DNA from: an uncultured Pseudomonadota bacterium
Lineage (GTDB): Bacteria; Myxococcota_A; UBA796; CAJQPC01
Reading direction: 5' to 3'
Length of the DNA stretch: 57,596 nt
Assembly (NCBI GenBank): GCA_913060515.1
Contig: CAJXRZ010000036.1
Span: 1 to 57,596, forward strand
Positions 43,279-51,434 of the stretch are shown one piece after another. The position numbers and the translations under genes were made by a program. Below the pieces are notes generated by a model. That model was given only the letters and a program-made list of their open reading frames with translations, did no database searches and was not told the origin of the DNA. Within the stretch, counting starts at the first letter, position 1; the number at the start of each line of letters is the position of its first letter.

Positions 43279-44294
43279 GCGCCTTCAGACCAGGCGCCAG
43301 CCGGATCATCAACCGGGCACTAGACGAGCTCAAGATGCGTCGGGCCCCCGGTCGGCCCACCCAGATCCACCTCTCGGTCACCGACCGCTGCTTCCTGCCC
43401 TGCCTGCACTGCGACATCTGGAAGAACACCGACAAAGACCTGCCCACCCACATCTGGACCACCACCCTGGACCGCATGGCCGAGTGGGTCGGACCGGCCA
43501 GCGTGAACTTCGTGGGCGGCGAGCCTCTGCTGCGCAAGGACCTGGAGCTGCTGATGGCCCACGCCGTGCGCTTGGGCAACGAGGTCACCTTCAACACCAA
43601 CGCCTGGTTGTTGACGGAGAGGAGAGCAGCCAGCATCGCGGAGACAGGAGCCTCCGTTTGCTACATCAGCATGGACGGCTTCACTGCCAAGACCGTAGAC
43701 CACAGTCGAGGTCGCGTTGGCTCTCATGAGAAATGCATGGAGGCCTTCGATCTCATCGACCGGCACGCCTCCCCTCGGGTGGTGGTGACCTGCATCCTGA
43801 ACAAGGAGAACGCAGCCGAGATCCCGGCCCTTCTGCGCTTCGTTCAAGAGCGCGGCTACCAGCTGGTGGTGCAGCCCCTCTACCAGAACTTCGGCAACAA
43901 CGAATACGACCCCAACTGGTTCAAGAGCAGCGTGCTCTGGCCCACCGATCTCGGGCCCATCGACGCGGCCCTGGACCTGCTGATCGACGAGCGCCGTCGG
44001 GGAGGCCCGGTGTGCAACGCCGTAGGCCAGCTGGAGACCATGCGCGGCTACTTCCGCGACCCGGTCACCTTCAACGGCCTGACCTGCAAGGCCGGTCACA
44101 GCGACATCAGCTTTGACCCCCAGGGCAACGTGCGGCTCTGCTACTTCCTGGAGCCGGTGGCCACGGTCTACGACATGAGCCCGCTGGCGGCGGTGTGGGA
44201 TGCGCCCAAGACGCTGCGGAGACGGTGGGAAGTGAGTCGGTGTGAGAGGAGTTGCAACCTGTTGAATTGCAACTTTGACAGGAGTGACTTGTAG
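43275..44294 (+). CDS. Radical SAM protein with C-terminal Cys-rich region
   Basis: A 339-residue radical SAM enzyme with CFLPCLHC near residue ~42 inside SVTDRCFLPCLHCD, then NFVGGEPLLRKDLELL (GGE), VTFNTNAWLL and CYISMDGFTAKT. C-terminal elements are TCKAGHSDISFDPQGNVRLC and CERSCNLLNC, a SPASM-like Cys set. It ends the operon of lipoprotein and two radical SAM genes. The motif spacing and the HSDISFDPQGN segment resemble arylsulfatase-maturase-like SPASM proteins, and a sulfatase is present at 54017, but that is too distant to link with confidence. Confidence 0.88.
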   Translation: MSAFRPGASRIINRALDELKMRRAPGRPTQIHLSVTDRCFLPCLHCDIWKNTDKDLPTHIWTTTLDRMAEWVGPASVNFVGGEPLLRKDLELLMAHAVRLGNEVTFNTNAWLLTERRAASIAETGASVCYISMDGFTAKTVDHSRGRVGSHEKCMEAFDLIDRHASPRVVVTCILNKENAAEIPALLRFVQERGYQLVVQPLYQNFGNNEYDPNWFKSSVLWPTDLGPIDAALDLLIDERRRGGPVCNAVGQLETMRGYFRDPVTFNGLTCKAGHSDISFDPQGNVRLCYFLEPVATVYDMSPLAAVWDAPKTLRRRWEVSRCERSCNLLNCNFDRSDL

Positions 44295-44379
44295 TTGGGT
44301 GATTCCAGGGCTCGAGTGAAGAAGACCCGGTGCACGCCGCCAAGTAGAGTAGCCTCGCCGGATACCGAGAGGACTCCTC

Positions 44380-45846
44380 ATGCGTCTTGAAGGCTCAGGT
44401 CCACGCTCCGCCGGGTCGGCGTTCATCATGCTGCTCACCCTGTCGTGGGTGTGCGGCTGCGACGGCGACGGCGCTTCTCCTCCCCCCGCCGAAGGGCCCC
44501 GTCTCATTGGGCTGACCGAGGACGGTGGGGGTGGGCTTCTCTGCGGAGCGGACTTCTTCGTCTCGCTCTATGGAGAGGACCTCGTCTTCGTTGGAGATGA
44601 CACGCCGACGCTCACGCTGACGGATGCAGGCGGCGGCGTGATCGACGGGGAGATGATGGAGCTATCGTTCCAGCCAGACTGCGCCCCCATCGACGGCTTG
44701 GAAGGCGCGGTGCGTTGTGAGGTGGTCTACGCGCGCCTGCCACTCGCACCCTCGCCCGAACTCTTCGTCAGTGAGTTGACGCTCACCAACCCGGACGTCG
44801 AAGGATTCGCCGGGAGCGCGACGCTCGAGCTGACGATCGTCCCAAAGCCTGCGATCTCCTCGGTCTCGCCTGGCCTGGCCTCATTCCCGGAAGGTGGTCG
44901 CGAGGTGGAGGTGAATGGCGAGGGGTTTGTGGTGCTGGACAGGGGCGAGGGCGAGGATGTCCCAGAGGTGTTCTACGAGGCGGACAACAGCACGATCGAG
45001 GTCCTCGAGGTCGACGGATGCTCCTCGTTGGACCTCAACGGCCTAGGCCTCTCCGTGGCCAGGATGTGTTCGAGCATCACCGTGTGGTTGACGTCTCCCG
45101 GGGAGCTGGGGGTCCGGAATCCGTCGCCTGTGGACTGCGACACCACGGACACCCTGGGTGGTGGGCACGGCGTCTCCGAGTTTCCCGGCGACGGCTACGA
45201 GCTCATGGTCCTGAATCCGTTTCTGGTCTGTGACGTCAGCGCTGGACGCAGCGTGAGGGTGTCGGATGTGCCGATGTATCGGGTCGATGGGCAAGATCCG
45301 ATGGTCACCGTGGACGGTGTCTCCGCGCAGGCGACCCTCGAGCGCTGTGAGCCCGAGTCTGGGGTCGAGATGTGTCGCGAGACCACCATCGCGGTGCCGA
45401 CCGAACTCGATGCGTCGGGCATGGTGGAAGTGGTCATCACGCATGCGCCACCGCTGGATGTTCCTGTGACAACGTCGCTCTGGATTCAAGCTCCGTTCGG
45501 GCTCGAGGGCGCCACGCCGGCTCTGGTGAGCGCGAGCCAGGGGCCGCAGCCGGTGGTGCTGACCACGACGGGTTTCCTGTTTCAGGAGCCCATCGTGACC
45601 ATGACCAATGCGGCGGGCGAGACGGTGACGCTCGAGGCTGAGGTTCCTGAGAGAACGCAGGAGGGGGAGCCCAACTGCGAGGTTGTGACGACGATGCTCG
45701 CCGAGGGAAGTGTCTGTTTCGAGGTCGAGGTGACAATCCCTGCCGAGGACCTGACCGAGGCCTACACGCCGACGCTGAGCTGGGACACTCCGCTAGGTGA
45801 CGGATGCAACGGCAGCTCCTCCACGATTCTCACAATCACGCCCTGA
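44380..45846 (+). CDS. Secreted lipoprotein with IPT/TIG-like Ig domains
   Basis: A 488-residue lipoprotein. Signal MLLTLSWVCGCDGDG near the N-terminus ends at the Cys of VCGC, so the precursor may start at ATG 44380 or slightly later. The mature protein is strand-rich. TIG-like units are visible at KPAISSVSPGLASFPEGG (residues ~167-184) and ATPALVSASQGPQPVVLT, with the typical sequence P-x-x-G-x-x-V-x-V-x-G-x-G-F (REVEVNGEGFVV). Disulfide-capable Cys are scattered. It likely acts at the cell surface. The start has GAGAGGACTCCTC upstream. Codon use looks somewhat different from the neighbours, but I could not quantify it. Confidence 0.7.
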   Translation: MRLEGSGPRSAGSAFIMLLTLSWVCGCDGDGASPPPAEGPRLIGLTEDGGGGLLCGADFFVSLYGEDLVFVGDDTPTLTLTDAGGGVIDGEMMELSFQPDCAPIDGLEGAVRCEVVYARLPLAPSPELFVSELTLTNPDVEGFAGSATLELTIVPKPAISSVSPGLASFPEGGREVEVNGEGFVVLDRGEGEDVPEVFYEADNSTIEVLEVDGCSSLDLNGLGLSVARMCSSITVWLTSPGELGVRNPSPVDCDTTDTLGGGHGVSEFPGDGYELMVLNPFLVCDVSAGRSVRVSDVPMYRVDGQDPMVTVDGVSAQATLERCEPESGVEMCRETTIAVPTELDASGMVEVVITHAPPLDVPVTTSLWIQAPFGLEGATPALVSASQGPQPVVLTTTGFLFQEPIVTMTNAAGETVTLEAEVPERTQEGEPNCEVVTTMLAEGSVCFEVEVTIPAEDLTEAYTPTLSWDTPLGDGCNGSSSTILTITP

Positions 45847-45908
45847 AGACCGCGATGCGTGCCCCTCGGTCACAAGGACCAGGCCACGCGGGCCACAGGC
45901 GAGACAGC

Positions 45909-46568
45909 CTAGCGCCCCATCCCGTTGATGTCCTGACCCTCCAAGACCGACTTGGAGTGCCCCTCAAAGGCCACCTGAATCATCGCCTGGCCGAGCCGAT
46001 CCGTGCTGGTGATGCTGTTGGGCGCCACAGCCTTGAAGAGCGGCATGGTCCAGCCAAAGTAGCTGTAGTAGATGCGGTAGGAGCGCACCCCGGAGACCAC
46101 GCCCTTCTTGGGCTCGATCATGGCCGGGCGGAACATGTGGGCGGACTTCCACGGCATGCCGAGCATGGCCTGTTCGGCCTCCCCTTTGACCCGAGCCCAC
46201 ATCGTGCGGCTGCCCGCGTCGGAGCCTGCTCCGGAGATGAAACACAGGCGCATCTCCGGATTCTCAGCCAAGAGAGCCCGCCCAGCTTCCACACTGAAAT
46301 CATAGGTAATACGCCGGTACTTCTCCTCAGACATGCCGCTCGAGGAGATGCCCAAGCAGTACAAGCAGGCGTCAAAGCCGCTGAGCTGCTCCTGGATGCT
46401 GGACAGGTTGCCAAAGTCGCTGTGCTGAAGCTCGGTGAGCTTGGCGTGGGTGTGACCGCTGGGTCGACGGCCCAAACTCAGCACGGCCGTGACCCGGTCA
46501 TCCTCCAGGCACTCGATCAAGGCACCTTCACCGATCATTCCGGTGGCACCAAAGAGAACAACCCGCAT
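45909..46568 (-). CDS. NAD(P)-binding epimerase/reductase-like protein
   Basis: A 219-residue atypical short-chain dehydrogenase: N-terminal FGATGMIGEGAL (GxxGxxG nucleotide-binding loop), then VLSLGRRP, DACLYCLGISSSGMSEEKYRRITYD, and LCFISGAGSD. The YxxxK catalytic pair is not evident in the extended-SDR position, but the fold is of the YwnB/HSCARG kind. The substrate is unknown. It lies 68 bp downstream of the methyltransferase gene at the end of the leftward biosynthetic operon and may or may not belong to it. Confidence 0.8.
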   Translation of the reverse strand: MRVVLFGATGMIGEGALIECLEDDRVTAVLSLGRRPSGHTHAKLTELQHSDFGNLSSIQEQLSGFDACLYCLGISSSGMSEEKYRRITYDFSVEAGRALLAENPEMRLCFISGAGSDAGSRTMWARVKGEAEQAMLGMPWKSAHMFRPAMIEPKKGVVSGVRSYRIYYSYFGWTMPLFKAVAPNSITSTDRLGQAMIQVAFEGHSKSVLEGQDINGMGR

Positions 46569-46636
46569 CGCTCAGCTCCGTCTTGCGCAGAGTCTAAGCC
46601 CGCAGAATCAGCCGAACAGGCGCAGGTCCCGCCAAG

Positions 46637-47431
46637 TCACTCGCCGAGCGCGCCAAAGACATCCTGATGGCCCACGAGCAGACTGACCTCGCCAGTGGAG
46701 ATCGCGGCCAGCTTGTCCGCCAGCCACCCGTCCACGTCTGCGCCAGTCTCTCTCGCAGCATGTGCGATTCCCTTCGCCATCTCCTCCAACATGCGGCTCT
46801 TGTGGGCCGGAATCTCCCAAGGCGTGGCCTGGGTCTGCACGGTGTAGCCGGCCTGCTCCAGGCGCTGGACGGTGTAGGCGGCGGCCCCAACCCCCAAGGA
46901 GGGTCCAAAGCCACGGTCTAGGAGCTGGTGATCTCGAAACGCAGCATGAATGGCTGCGTCTCGGGGATCCTCCGGGGTCCACTGGATCAGCCCGTCCACC
47001 GTCAACGAGGCCAGTATGGGCCGCCCGTCCAACCATGCGACCAGGTCGTCCACAAAGCCGGCGTCCACCAAGTCCAGAAGCGCAGTGGTCACCACCAGAT
47101 CGCAGTCCACATCCGGAAAGCCCTGGCGCAGGTCCGCCTGAAGTGTGGACACGGCGTGCGAGCCCCAGGCCCCGGGGCTGCCGTCGTGCTCTGAGTCCGG
47201 CAAGCCCAAGAGCACCCGAGCGGTGTCCAAGAGCCGGGGGTCGTGGTCTACCAGAGTCCAGCTCTGGGCCCCCCGGAGCTGCGGGGCCAGGAAGCGGATG
47301 TTGGAGCCAGCACCGCAGGCCAGATCCAGGACGCGGGCACCTTCAAGCTTGGGAAGAAGCCCCCGAGAGGGCCGGCGGGCGTTGTGGTCGAAGGGCTCCC
47401 GAAGGGCCAGCCACTTGGGATCAAAGCTCAT
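46637..47431 (-). CDS. Class I SAM-dependent methyltransferase
   Basis: A 264-residue methyltransferase: motif I VLDLACGAGSNIRFLAP (DxAxGxG), then TLVDHDPRLLDTARVLL (motif II acidic end), and CDLVVTTALLDLV near motif III. The C-terminal part includes YTVQRLEQAGYTVQ. It is coupled to the glycosyltransferase by an ATGA overlap and belongs to the leftward chain that starts at 53189. The substrate is unknown; a sugar, lipid headgroup or small cofactor would fit the context. Confidence 0.88.
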   Translation of the reverse strand: MSFDPKWLALREPFDHNARRPSRGLLPKLEGARVLDLACGAGSNIRFLAPQLRGAQSWTLVDHDPRLLDTARVLLGLPDSEHDGSPGAWGSHAVSTLQADLRQGFPDVDCDLVVTTALLDLVDAGFVDDLVAWLDGRPILASLTVDGLIQWTPEDPRDAAIHAAFRDHQLLDRGFGPSLGVGAAAYTVQRLEQAGYTVQTQATPWEIPAHKSRMLEEMAKGIAHAARETGADVDGWLADKLAAISTGEVSLLVGHQDVFGALGE

Positions 47432-48402
47432 CGCTTCTCCATCTCTTCAAGCGCGCGCCAGACGGTGCGCGCAGTGTCCTGCCAGCTGGGCAGCTGAGCA
47501 TCTTGGGCGCCTTGGTACAGCGCCTCTCGCAGTGCCGGGTCTCTCAAGTAGGCCGCAAGTCCAGCCAGGTCCTCGTCCAAGGTCAGCTTGGCCGAGGAAG
47601 GAAGGCTGGCCAAGGCGCCAGCAGGCGTGGAGAGCACCGGCCGGCCATGCGCCACCGCCTCGCTGAGCACCATGCCAAAGGCCTCGTGGTGGGCGGCGTG
47701 CACCAAGGCGTGCGCCCGGTGGTAGTGGGCAGCCATCTCATCGGCTTGACCCAGGAGCCGAACCCGCTCCTCCAGGCCCAGCTCTTGAACCAGCTCGGCC
47801 ACAGCTTGGGCTGTCTCGGGTTCCCGGTCCAGGGCGCCGACACAGTCCAGGGTCCAGGGCAGCTCACGCAGCTCGGCCAATGCCCGGAGCAGACGGGCGT
47901 GGCCCTTGCGACGGGTGAGGGTGGCGGCACAGAGCAGTCGGGGCACGCCCCTGGGCGCGGGCCCGGGCGTCCCTTCCGTACCGGGCAGAGCCAGCACGCT
48001 GTTCATCCCCCCCTGCGCCAAGAGCGCTTGCACCTCTGGCCCCGTGCAAATCAGCCCTGCTGCCTGACCCAAGGCCGAGAATTCCTCATCGAGCGCCGCC
48101 TGGGGCTGGCCGGGCTCCCACACTCGGAGGCTGTGCACCAAGACCACAGCCCGCTGCTCGCTCAAGCGCGGCGCCAGGGACTCCCAGAGCAAGCCATCGG
48201 CCAGCACCCACACACCAGGGCAGAGGGCCTTGACCCGAGCGGCGTCTCCATCGGCCAGTGGCCAAGACAGGGGCAGAATCTCCGCCTGCACCCCCAACTC
48301 GAGCCATGCCTGCAGCAGGCGCTTGTTGTAGAGGTAGCCGCCCGTGCGCTGTTCCGGATCTCCTGGGCTGAGCAGCACCACCCGCTGCTCGGTCGGGCTC
48401 AC
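47428..48402 (-). CDS. GT-B glycosyltransferase (GT4-like)
   Basis: A 324-residue retaining GT-B glycosyltransferase from GTG 48402 (GTGA overlap with the upstream stop); the much longer open frame is antisense/out-of-frame extension into the upstream gene. N-terminal VVLLSPGDPEQRTGGYLYNKRLL, domain-2 start GVPRLLCAATLTRRKGHARLL, VRLLGQADEMAAHYHRAHALV, and HHEAFGMVLSEAVAHGRPVL, which is the ExxxxxxxE-type nucleotide-sugar site. It follows the membrane phosphatase gene and precedes the methyltransferase. It probably glycosylates a lipid-linked intermediate. Confidence 0.88.
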   Translation of the reverse strand: MSPTEQRVVLLSPGDPEQRTGGYLYNKRLLQAWLELGVQAEILPLSWPLADGDAARVKALCPGVWVLADGLLWESLAPRLSEQRAVVLVHSLRVWEPGQPQAALDEEFSALGQAAGLICTGPEVQALLAQGGMNSVLALPGTEGTPGPAPRGVPRLLCAATLTRRKGHARLLRALAELRELPWTLDCVGALDREPETAQAVAELVQELGLEERVRLLGQADEMAAHYHRAHALVHAAHHEAFGMVLSEAVAHGRPVLSTPAGALASLPSSAKLTLDEDLAGLAAYLRDPALREALYQGAQDAQLPSWQDTARTVWRALEEMEKR

Positions 48403-50120
48403 GGCATCACCCCATTGGGGTGTAGCTCGGGCAAGGGCTGGGAGTCGTAGCGGGCCAAGCTTCGAACGAGCGCCGGATACAGGCTTTGGTGCTGCATCTC
48501 CGGCCGGTTGCGCTGTGGCGGCACCATGCCTGGAATGAAACCGCGCGCCTCGAACTCCGCCAGGAGCACCGGGTCGGTGGACAAGACGTGCACCGGCACG
48601 CCAAAGCCCATGCGCTTGGCCAGGAAGGGCGGCTGGTGGTCGCCCATGATGATGACCAGCATGGGGCGCTCGGTGCCCTCGTGCTCGAGGTGCTGCGCCA
48701 GAGCTTCCAAGTCGTAGTGAACAACATCGGCGTAGGCCAAGAGCTTCTCTTCCTTGATGCTGCCCACCCCCGAGTGCTGCATGCCGGCCTCGCGCTGATA
48801 GCGGCCCAGGCGCTTGATGGCCTCGTCCCGGGAGGCGGGGGTGGCAGCCTCCGTCTTCTTCTTCTTCTTCTCCGCGCTCTCGATGTGATCTTGGCCCAGG
48901 GGCTGATCGGCCAGCGTATGCCAGTCCTCCACCAGGGGCGGCGGAGAGCGCCACGGCACATGCGAGGCCACCATGTGGAAGCTGATGAACAGCGGCAGAT
49001 CGGCCGGCTCAATCACCTGCTCCCGAAGCCAACCCAGAGTGTGCTGGTCCGGAATGATGCCCCAGCCCCATTCGGGCCCCTGCCAGTCCAAGTCCGCATA
49101 GAAAACGGTCTGGTCAAAGCCAAACTCGTTCTCCAGCTCTACCCCCGGACGGGCCCGGTCCTTGGGCTCGACGACCACCGTCTTGTAGCCCAGTCCTGAG
49201 AGAAAGGAGGGCAGGGTCTTGCGCTGCACAAAGCTGGGCTTGAGGTGCTGAAAGACGCTCTCGTAGGAGATCTTCATGCCCGAATACACCGAGGCGTCTG
49301 CGATCCAGGAACGGCCCCCGCTGACCGGCGCCTCCGAGCGGCCGCTGACGCTGTACCAGCCTTGGGCGCCAAGGGCGGTCTCCAGCTCCCGCAGGTGCTC
49401 GGTGATGGGCTCTCCGCTGACGGATTCCTCGAAGATCAGCTGACCGTAGGACTCCACGATGAAGATGCGCAGCTCAGGGCTGCGGTGCAGCGGCGCCAAC
49501 TGCAGGCCCTGGTAGGGATCCTGCGCGATGGTCTGGTTGACCGAGTTGTAGACCCGCCAAGACTCACTCAGGTTCTCCACCATGTGCGGCAGAATCACGC
49601 GCGATGGCCAGCGGGTAGCGCCGGGATGCAGGCGCCCCAAAAAGCTCAGCGCAAAGGCCAGCACCGCCAAGCCGCTCAGCCAGGGAGCCTTGGGCGCCCA
49701 GGTCTCCGAGGCCCGGTACATGCCAACGGCCGCCCCCACGCCCGCCGCTGGCAAGCCCACCACAACGGCCACGACGATGAGGGCGTCCTTGAGGGTTCCG
49801 ACGTCCGAGAGCAGCACCAACATGTGGCGCAGCAGGAAGGTCAAGTCGTAGAGCAGCGGGTCCTGTCCCATGGCGAAAACACCGACCAGACGCATCACCT
49901 CGAAAGCGAGCAGCGCCAGCACCAGGAGACCGCCCAGCAAGGCCGCTGGTTTTCCAACCCCAAAGCGCCGGGCCCAAGCGACCCCGGCGGCCAGGATGAG
50001 GAAGTCGACGCTGAACCCCAGAGCCAGCCAAGGGGAGGGCTTGTCCAGGCCCATCGTCGCCGGCAGCAGCAGCAACACGTTCAGAAACAGAAGCACCACC
50101 CAGCCACGCCAAGCCTTCAT
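48399..50120 (-). CDS. Membrane alkaline-phosphatase-superfamily enzyme (LtaS/sulfatase-like)
   Basis: A 573-residue protein from ATG 50120, which follows AGGAGG; ATG 50138 (ATGA overlap with the flippase gene) is also possible. About five N-terminal membrane spans (VVLLFLNVLLLLPATMG, LLGGLLVLALLAFEVMRL and others), then an extracytoplasmic sulfatase-like domain. ELRIFIVESYGQLIFEES gives the first metal Glu; APVSGGRSWIADA is the expected nucleophile loop; FISFHMVASHVPW; and PMLVIIMGDHQPP gives the second metal DH. A Lys-rich insertion (EKKKKKTEAA) is unusual. Architecture matches phosphoglycerol or phosphoethanolamine transferases and hydrolases. Substrate unknown. Confidence 0.85.
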   Translation of the reverse strand: MKAWRGWVVLLFLNVLLLLPATMGLDKPSPWLALGFSVDFLILAAGVAWARRFGVGKPAALLGGLLVLALLAFEVMRLVGVFAMGQDPLLYDLTFLLRHMLVLLSDVGTLKDALIVVAVVVGLPAAGVGAAVGMYRASETWAPKAPWLSGLAVLAFALSFLGRLHPGATRWPSRVILPHMVENLSESWRVYNSVNQTIAQDPYQGLQLAPLHRSPELRIFIVESYGQLIFEESVSGEPITEHLRELETALGAQGWYSVSGRSEAPVSGGRSWIADASVYSGMKISYESVFQHLKPSFVQRKTLPSFLSGLGYKTVVVEPKDRARPGVELENEFGFDQTVFYADLDWQGPEWGWGIIPDQHTLGWLREQVIEPADLPLFISFHMVASHVPWRSPPPLVEDWHTLADQPLGQDHIESAEKKKKKTEAATPASRDEAIKRLGRYQREAGMQHSGVGSIKEEKLLAYADVVHYDLEALAQHLEHEGTERPMLVIIMGDHQPPFLAKRMGFGVPVHVLSTDPVLLAEFEARGFIPGMVPPQRNRPEMQHQSLYPALVRSLARYDSQPLPELHPNGVMP

Positions 50121-50134
50121 TCCGCCTCCTGAGG

Positions 50135-51070
50135 TCATGCCGGCTCCGACGCAGCGCGCAGGCGAAGCAGGGGCACCAGAGCGCCGGGCAGGGCACCGGC
50201 CAAGACGCTCAGGCCGTAGGTGATGGAGACCGCAAGGGCGGCCTCCTCCGGGAGTCCGAGGCTGGGCAAGAGCAGGGTCGCGGTGACCTCGCGTAGGCCC
50301 CATCCTCCCAGAGAGAGGGGCACCGACATGGCCAAGAGCAACAGGGGCAGTCCCCGCAGCAAACTCAGGCTCAAGGGCAAGCCCAGGGCCAGTACACAGA
50401 GAGCCAGACCGGCGACAAAGGTGGCCAAGAGCAGCGCACTGACTCCCCAGACCCCCAGGCTGTCTTTGCGCAGCAGCGCCTCACGAGCGTCCTTGGCGAA
50501 GGGGCCAATGGCCGGCAGCTTGGCCGGGGCGATCAGAGCCACGAGCGCACCGCCGCTGATCACCGCCACCGCAGGCAGCATGCCCACCGGCGCGATGGCC
50601 CAGAGGCTCAGGGCCAAGATGCAGCAGAGCGCACAGAGCAAGAGGTGCCCGGAGAAGCGCTCCACCATGGCCGCGTGAAGGGCTTGGCGCATGGAGTCGC
50701 TGCGCCGTCCGTGGCGGAACACCCGCACCCCATCTCCGGCCACACCGCTGGGCATGATCTGGTTGATCAAGGTGGCGAAGTAGAGCTCTGGCAAGGCCAC
50801 CGACATGGGCAGGGGCAGCTCCAAGCGCTCACTCACCCGGTGCCAACGCCAGGCAGACAAGGCGATCTGAACGGGCCCCAGCAGCACGGCCGCCAAGAAC
50901 CAAGGCCACTTGACCTGCACCAGGAGCTCGGCCACTTGGGCGCGGTCCACCGAGTACAGAGCCCAGGCCACCAAGCCACCCGTGAGCGCCACTGTCGCCA
51001 GGGCCTGGAGGGGCTTGCTTCTCGCAGGCTCAGTCGCCAATGGGTCCTTCGTAGGAAGCCCAAGCCACAT
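50135..51070 (-). CDS. Flippase-like integral membrane protein (LPG synthase TM / AglD family)
   Basis: A 311-residue polytopic protein of the UPF0104/LPG_synthase_TM family: a span VALTGGLVAWALYSV, the conserved LAAVLLGPVQIALSAWRWHRV, ELYFATLINQIMPSGVAGDGVRVFRHG (family core with GGVGGD-like PSGVAGDG), and further spans to residue ~300, ending SVLAGALPGALVPLLRL. ATG 51070 overlaps the PTPS-like gene by 41 bp; a TTG inside PTPS's last codons (TTGGCGACTGA) would reduce the overlap. Such proteins flip or help synthesise lipid headgroups. It couples to the phosphatase gene. Confidence 0.85.
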   Translation of the reverse strand: MWLGLPTKDPLATEPARSKPLQALATVALTGGLVAWALYSVDRAQVAELLVQVKWPWFLAAVLLGPVQIALSAWRWHRVSERLELPLPMSVALPELYFATLINQIMPSGVAGDGVRVFRHGRRSDSMRQALHAAMVERFSGHLLLCALCCILALSLWAIAPVGMLPAVAVISGGALVALIAPAKLPAIGPFAKDAREALLRKDSLGVWGVSALLLATFVAGLALCVLALGLPLSLSLLRGLPLLLLAMSVPLSLGGWGLREVTATLLLPSLGLPEEAALAVSITYGLSVLAGALPGALVPLLRLRAASEPA

Positions 51071-51434
51071 CGGATTCCCGCAGGGTCACCGAGATGCCCG
51101 AGAGGCCGGAGGCGTGCACACCCAGGGAGCCGTCCGTGACCTTGGCGCCCAAGCGACGCCAGACTTCCTGGGCCAGGAACTCCGTGGTCGTGTTGATGCC
51201 CTTGAACTCGGGCAGATCGTCCAGGTTCTTGTAGTTCAGGTCGGCCAGAACGGCGTCTACGGCCACGTGGGCCAGCCCGATGTCCACCACCAGACCGTCT
51301 GGGTCCAAGCCCTTGCGGGAGAAGGCCACATCCACCACATAGGTGGCCCCATGCAGGCCTTGGGCGGGACCGAAGATCTCACCGACAAAGCTGTGGGCAA
51401 TCATCATACGGCCGCGGACGTTGAGTCGAAACAT
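51030..51434 (-). CDS. PTPS/QueD-like protein with divergent active site
   Basis: A 134-residue protein of the 6-pyruvoyltetrahydropterin/6-carboxytetrahydropterin synthase fold: MMIAHSFVGEIFGPAQGLHGATY, VVDIGLAHVAVDAVLADLNYKNLDD, NTTTEFLAQEVWRRL, GISVTLRESDVAWASYEG. The first His (AHSF) and second His (LHG) of the zinc site are present, but the usual LHGHNY third His is Ala (LHGATY) and no catalytic Cys precedes it. So canonical chemistry is doubtful. It sits between a dehydrogenase and a flippase gene in the same chain (TGATG overlap upstream). My recollection is that this HGAT subtype recurs beside RibD- and MDR-type genes in other bacteria. Confidence 0.85.
   Translation of the reverse strand: MFRLNVRGRMMIAHSFVGEIFGPAQGLHGATYVVDVAFSRKGLDPDGLVVDIGLAHVAVDAVLADLNYKNLDDLPEFKGINTTTEFLAQEVWRRLGAKVTDGSLGVHASGLSGISVTLRESDVAWASYEGPIGD

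Noticed and set aside
48403-48954. N-terminal extension of the glycosyltransferase frame.
   Set aside because: It lies inside the membrane phosphatase gene in another frame; GTG 48402 with GTGA overlap is the natural start.
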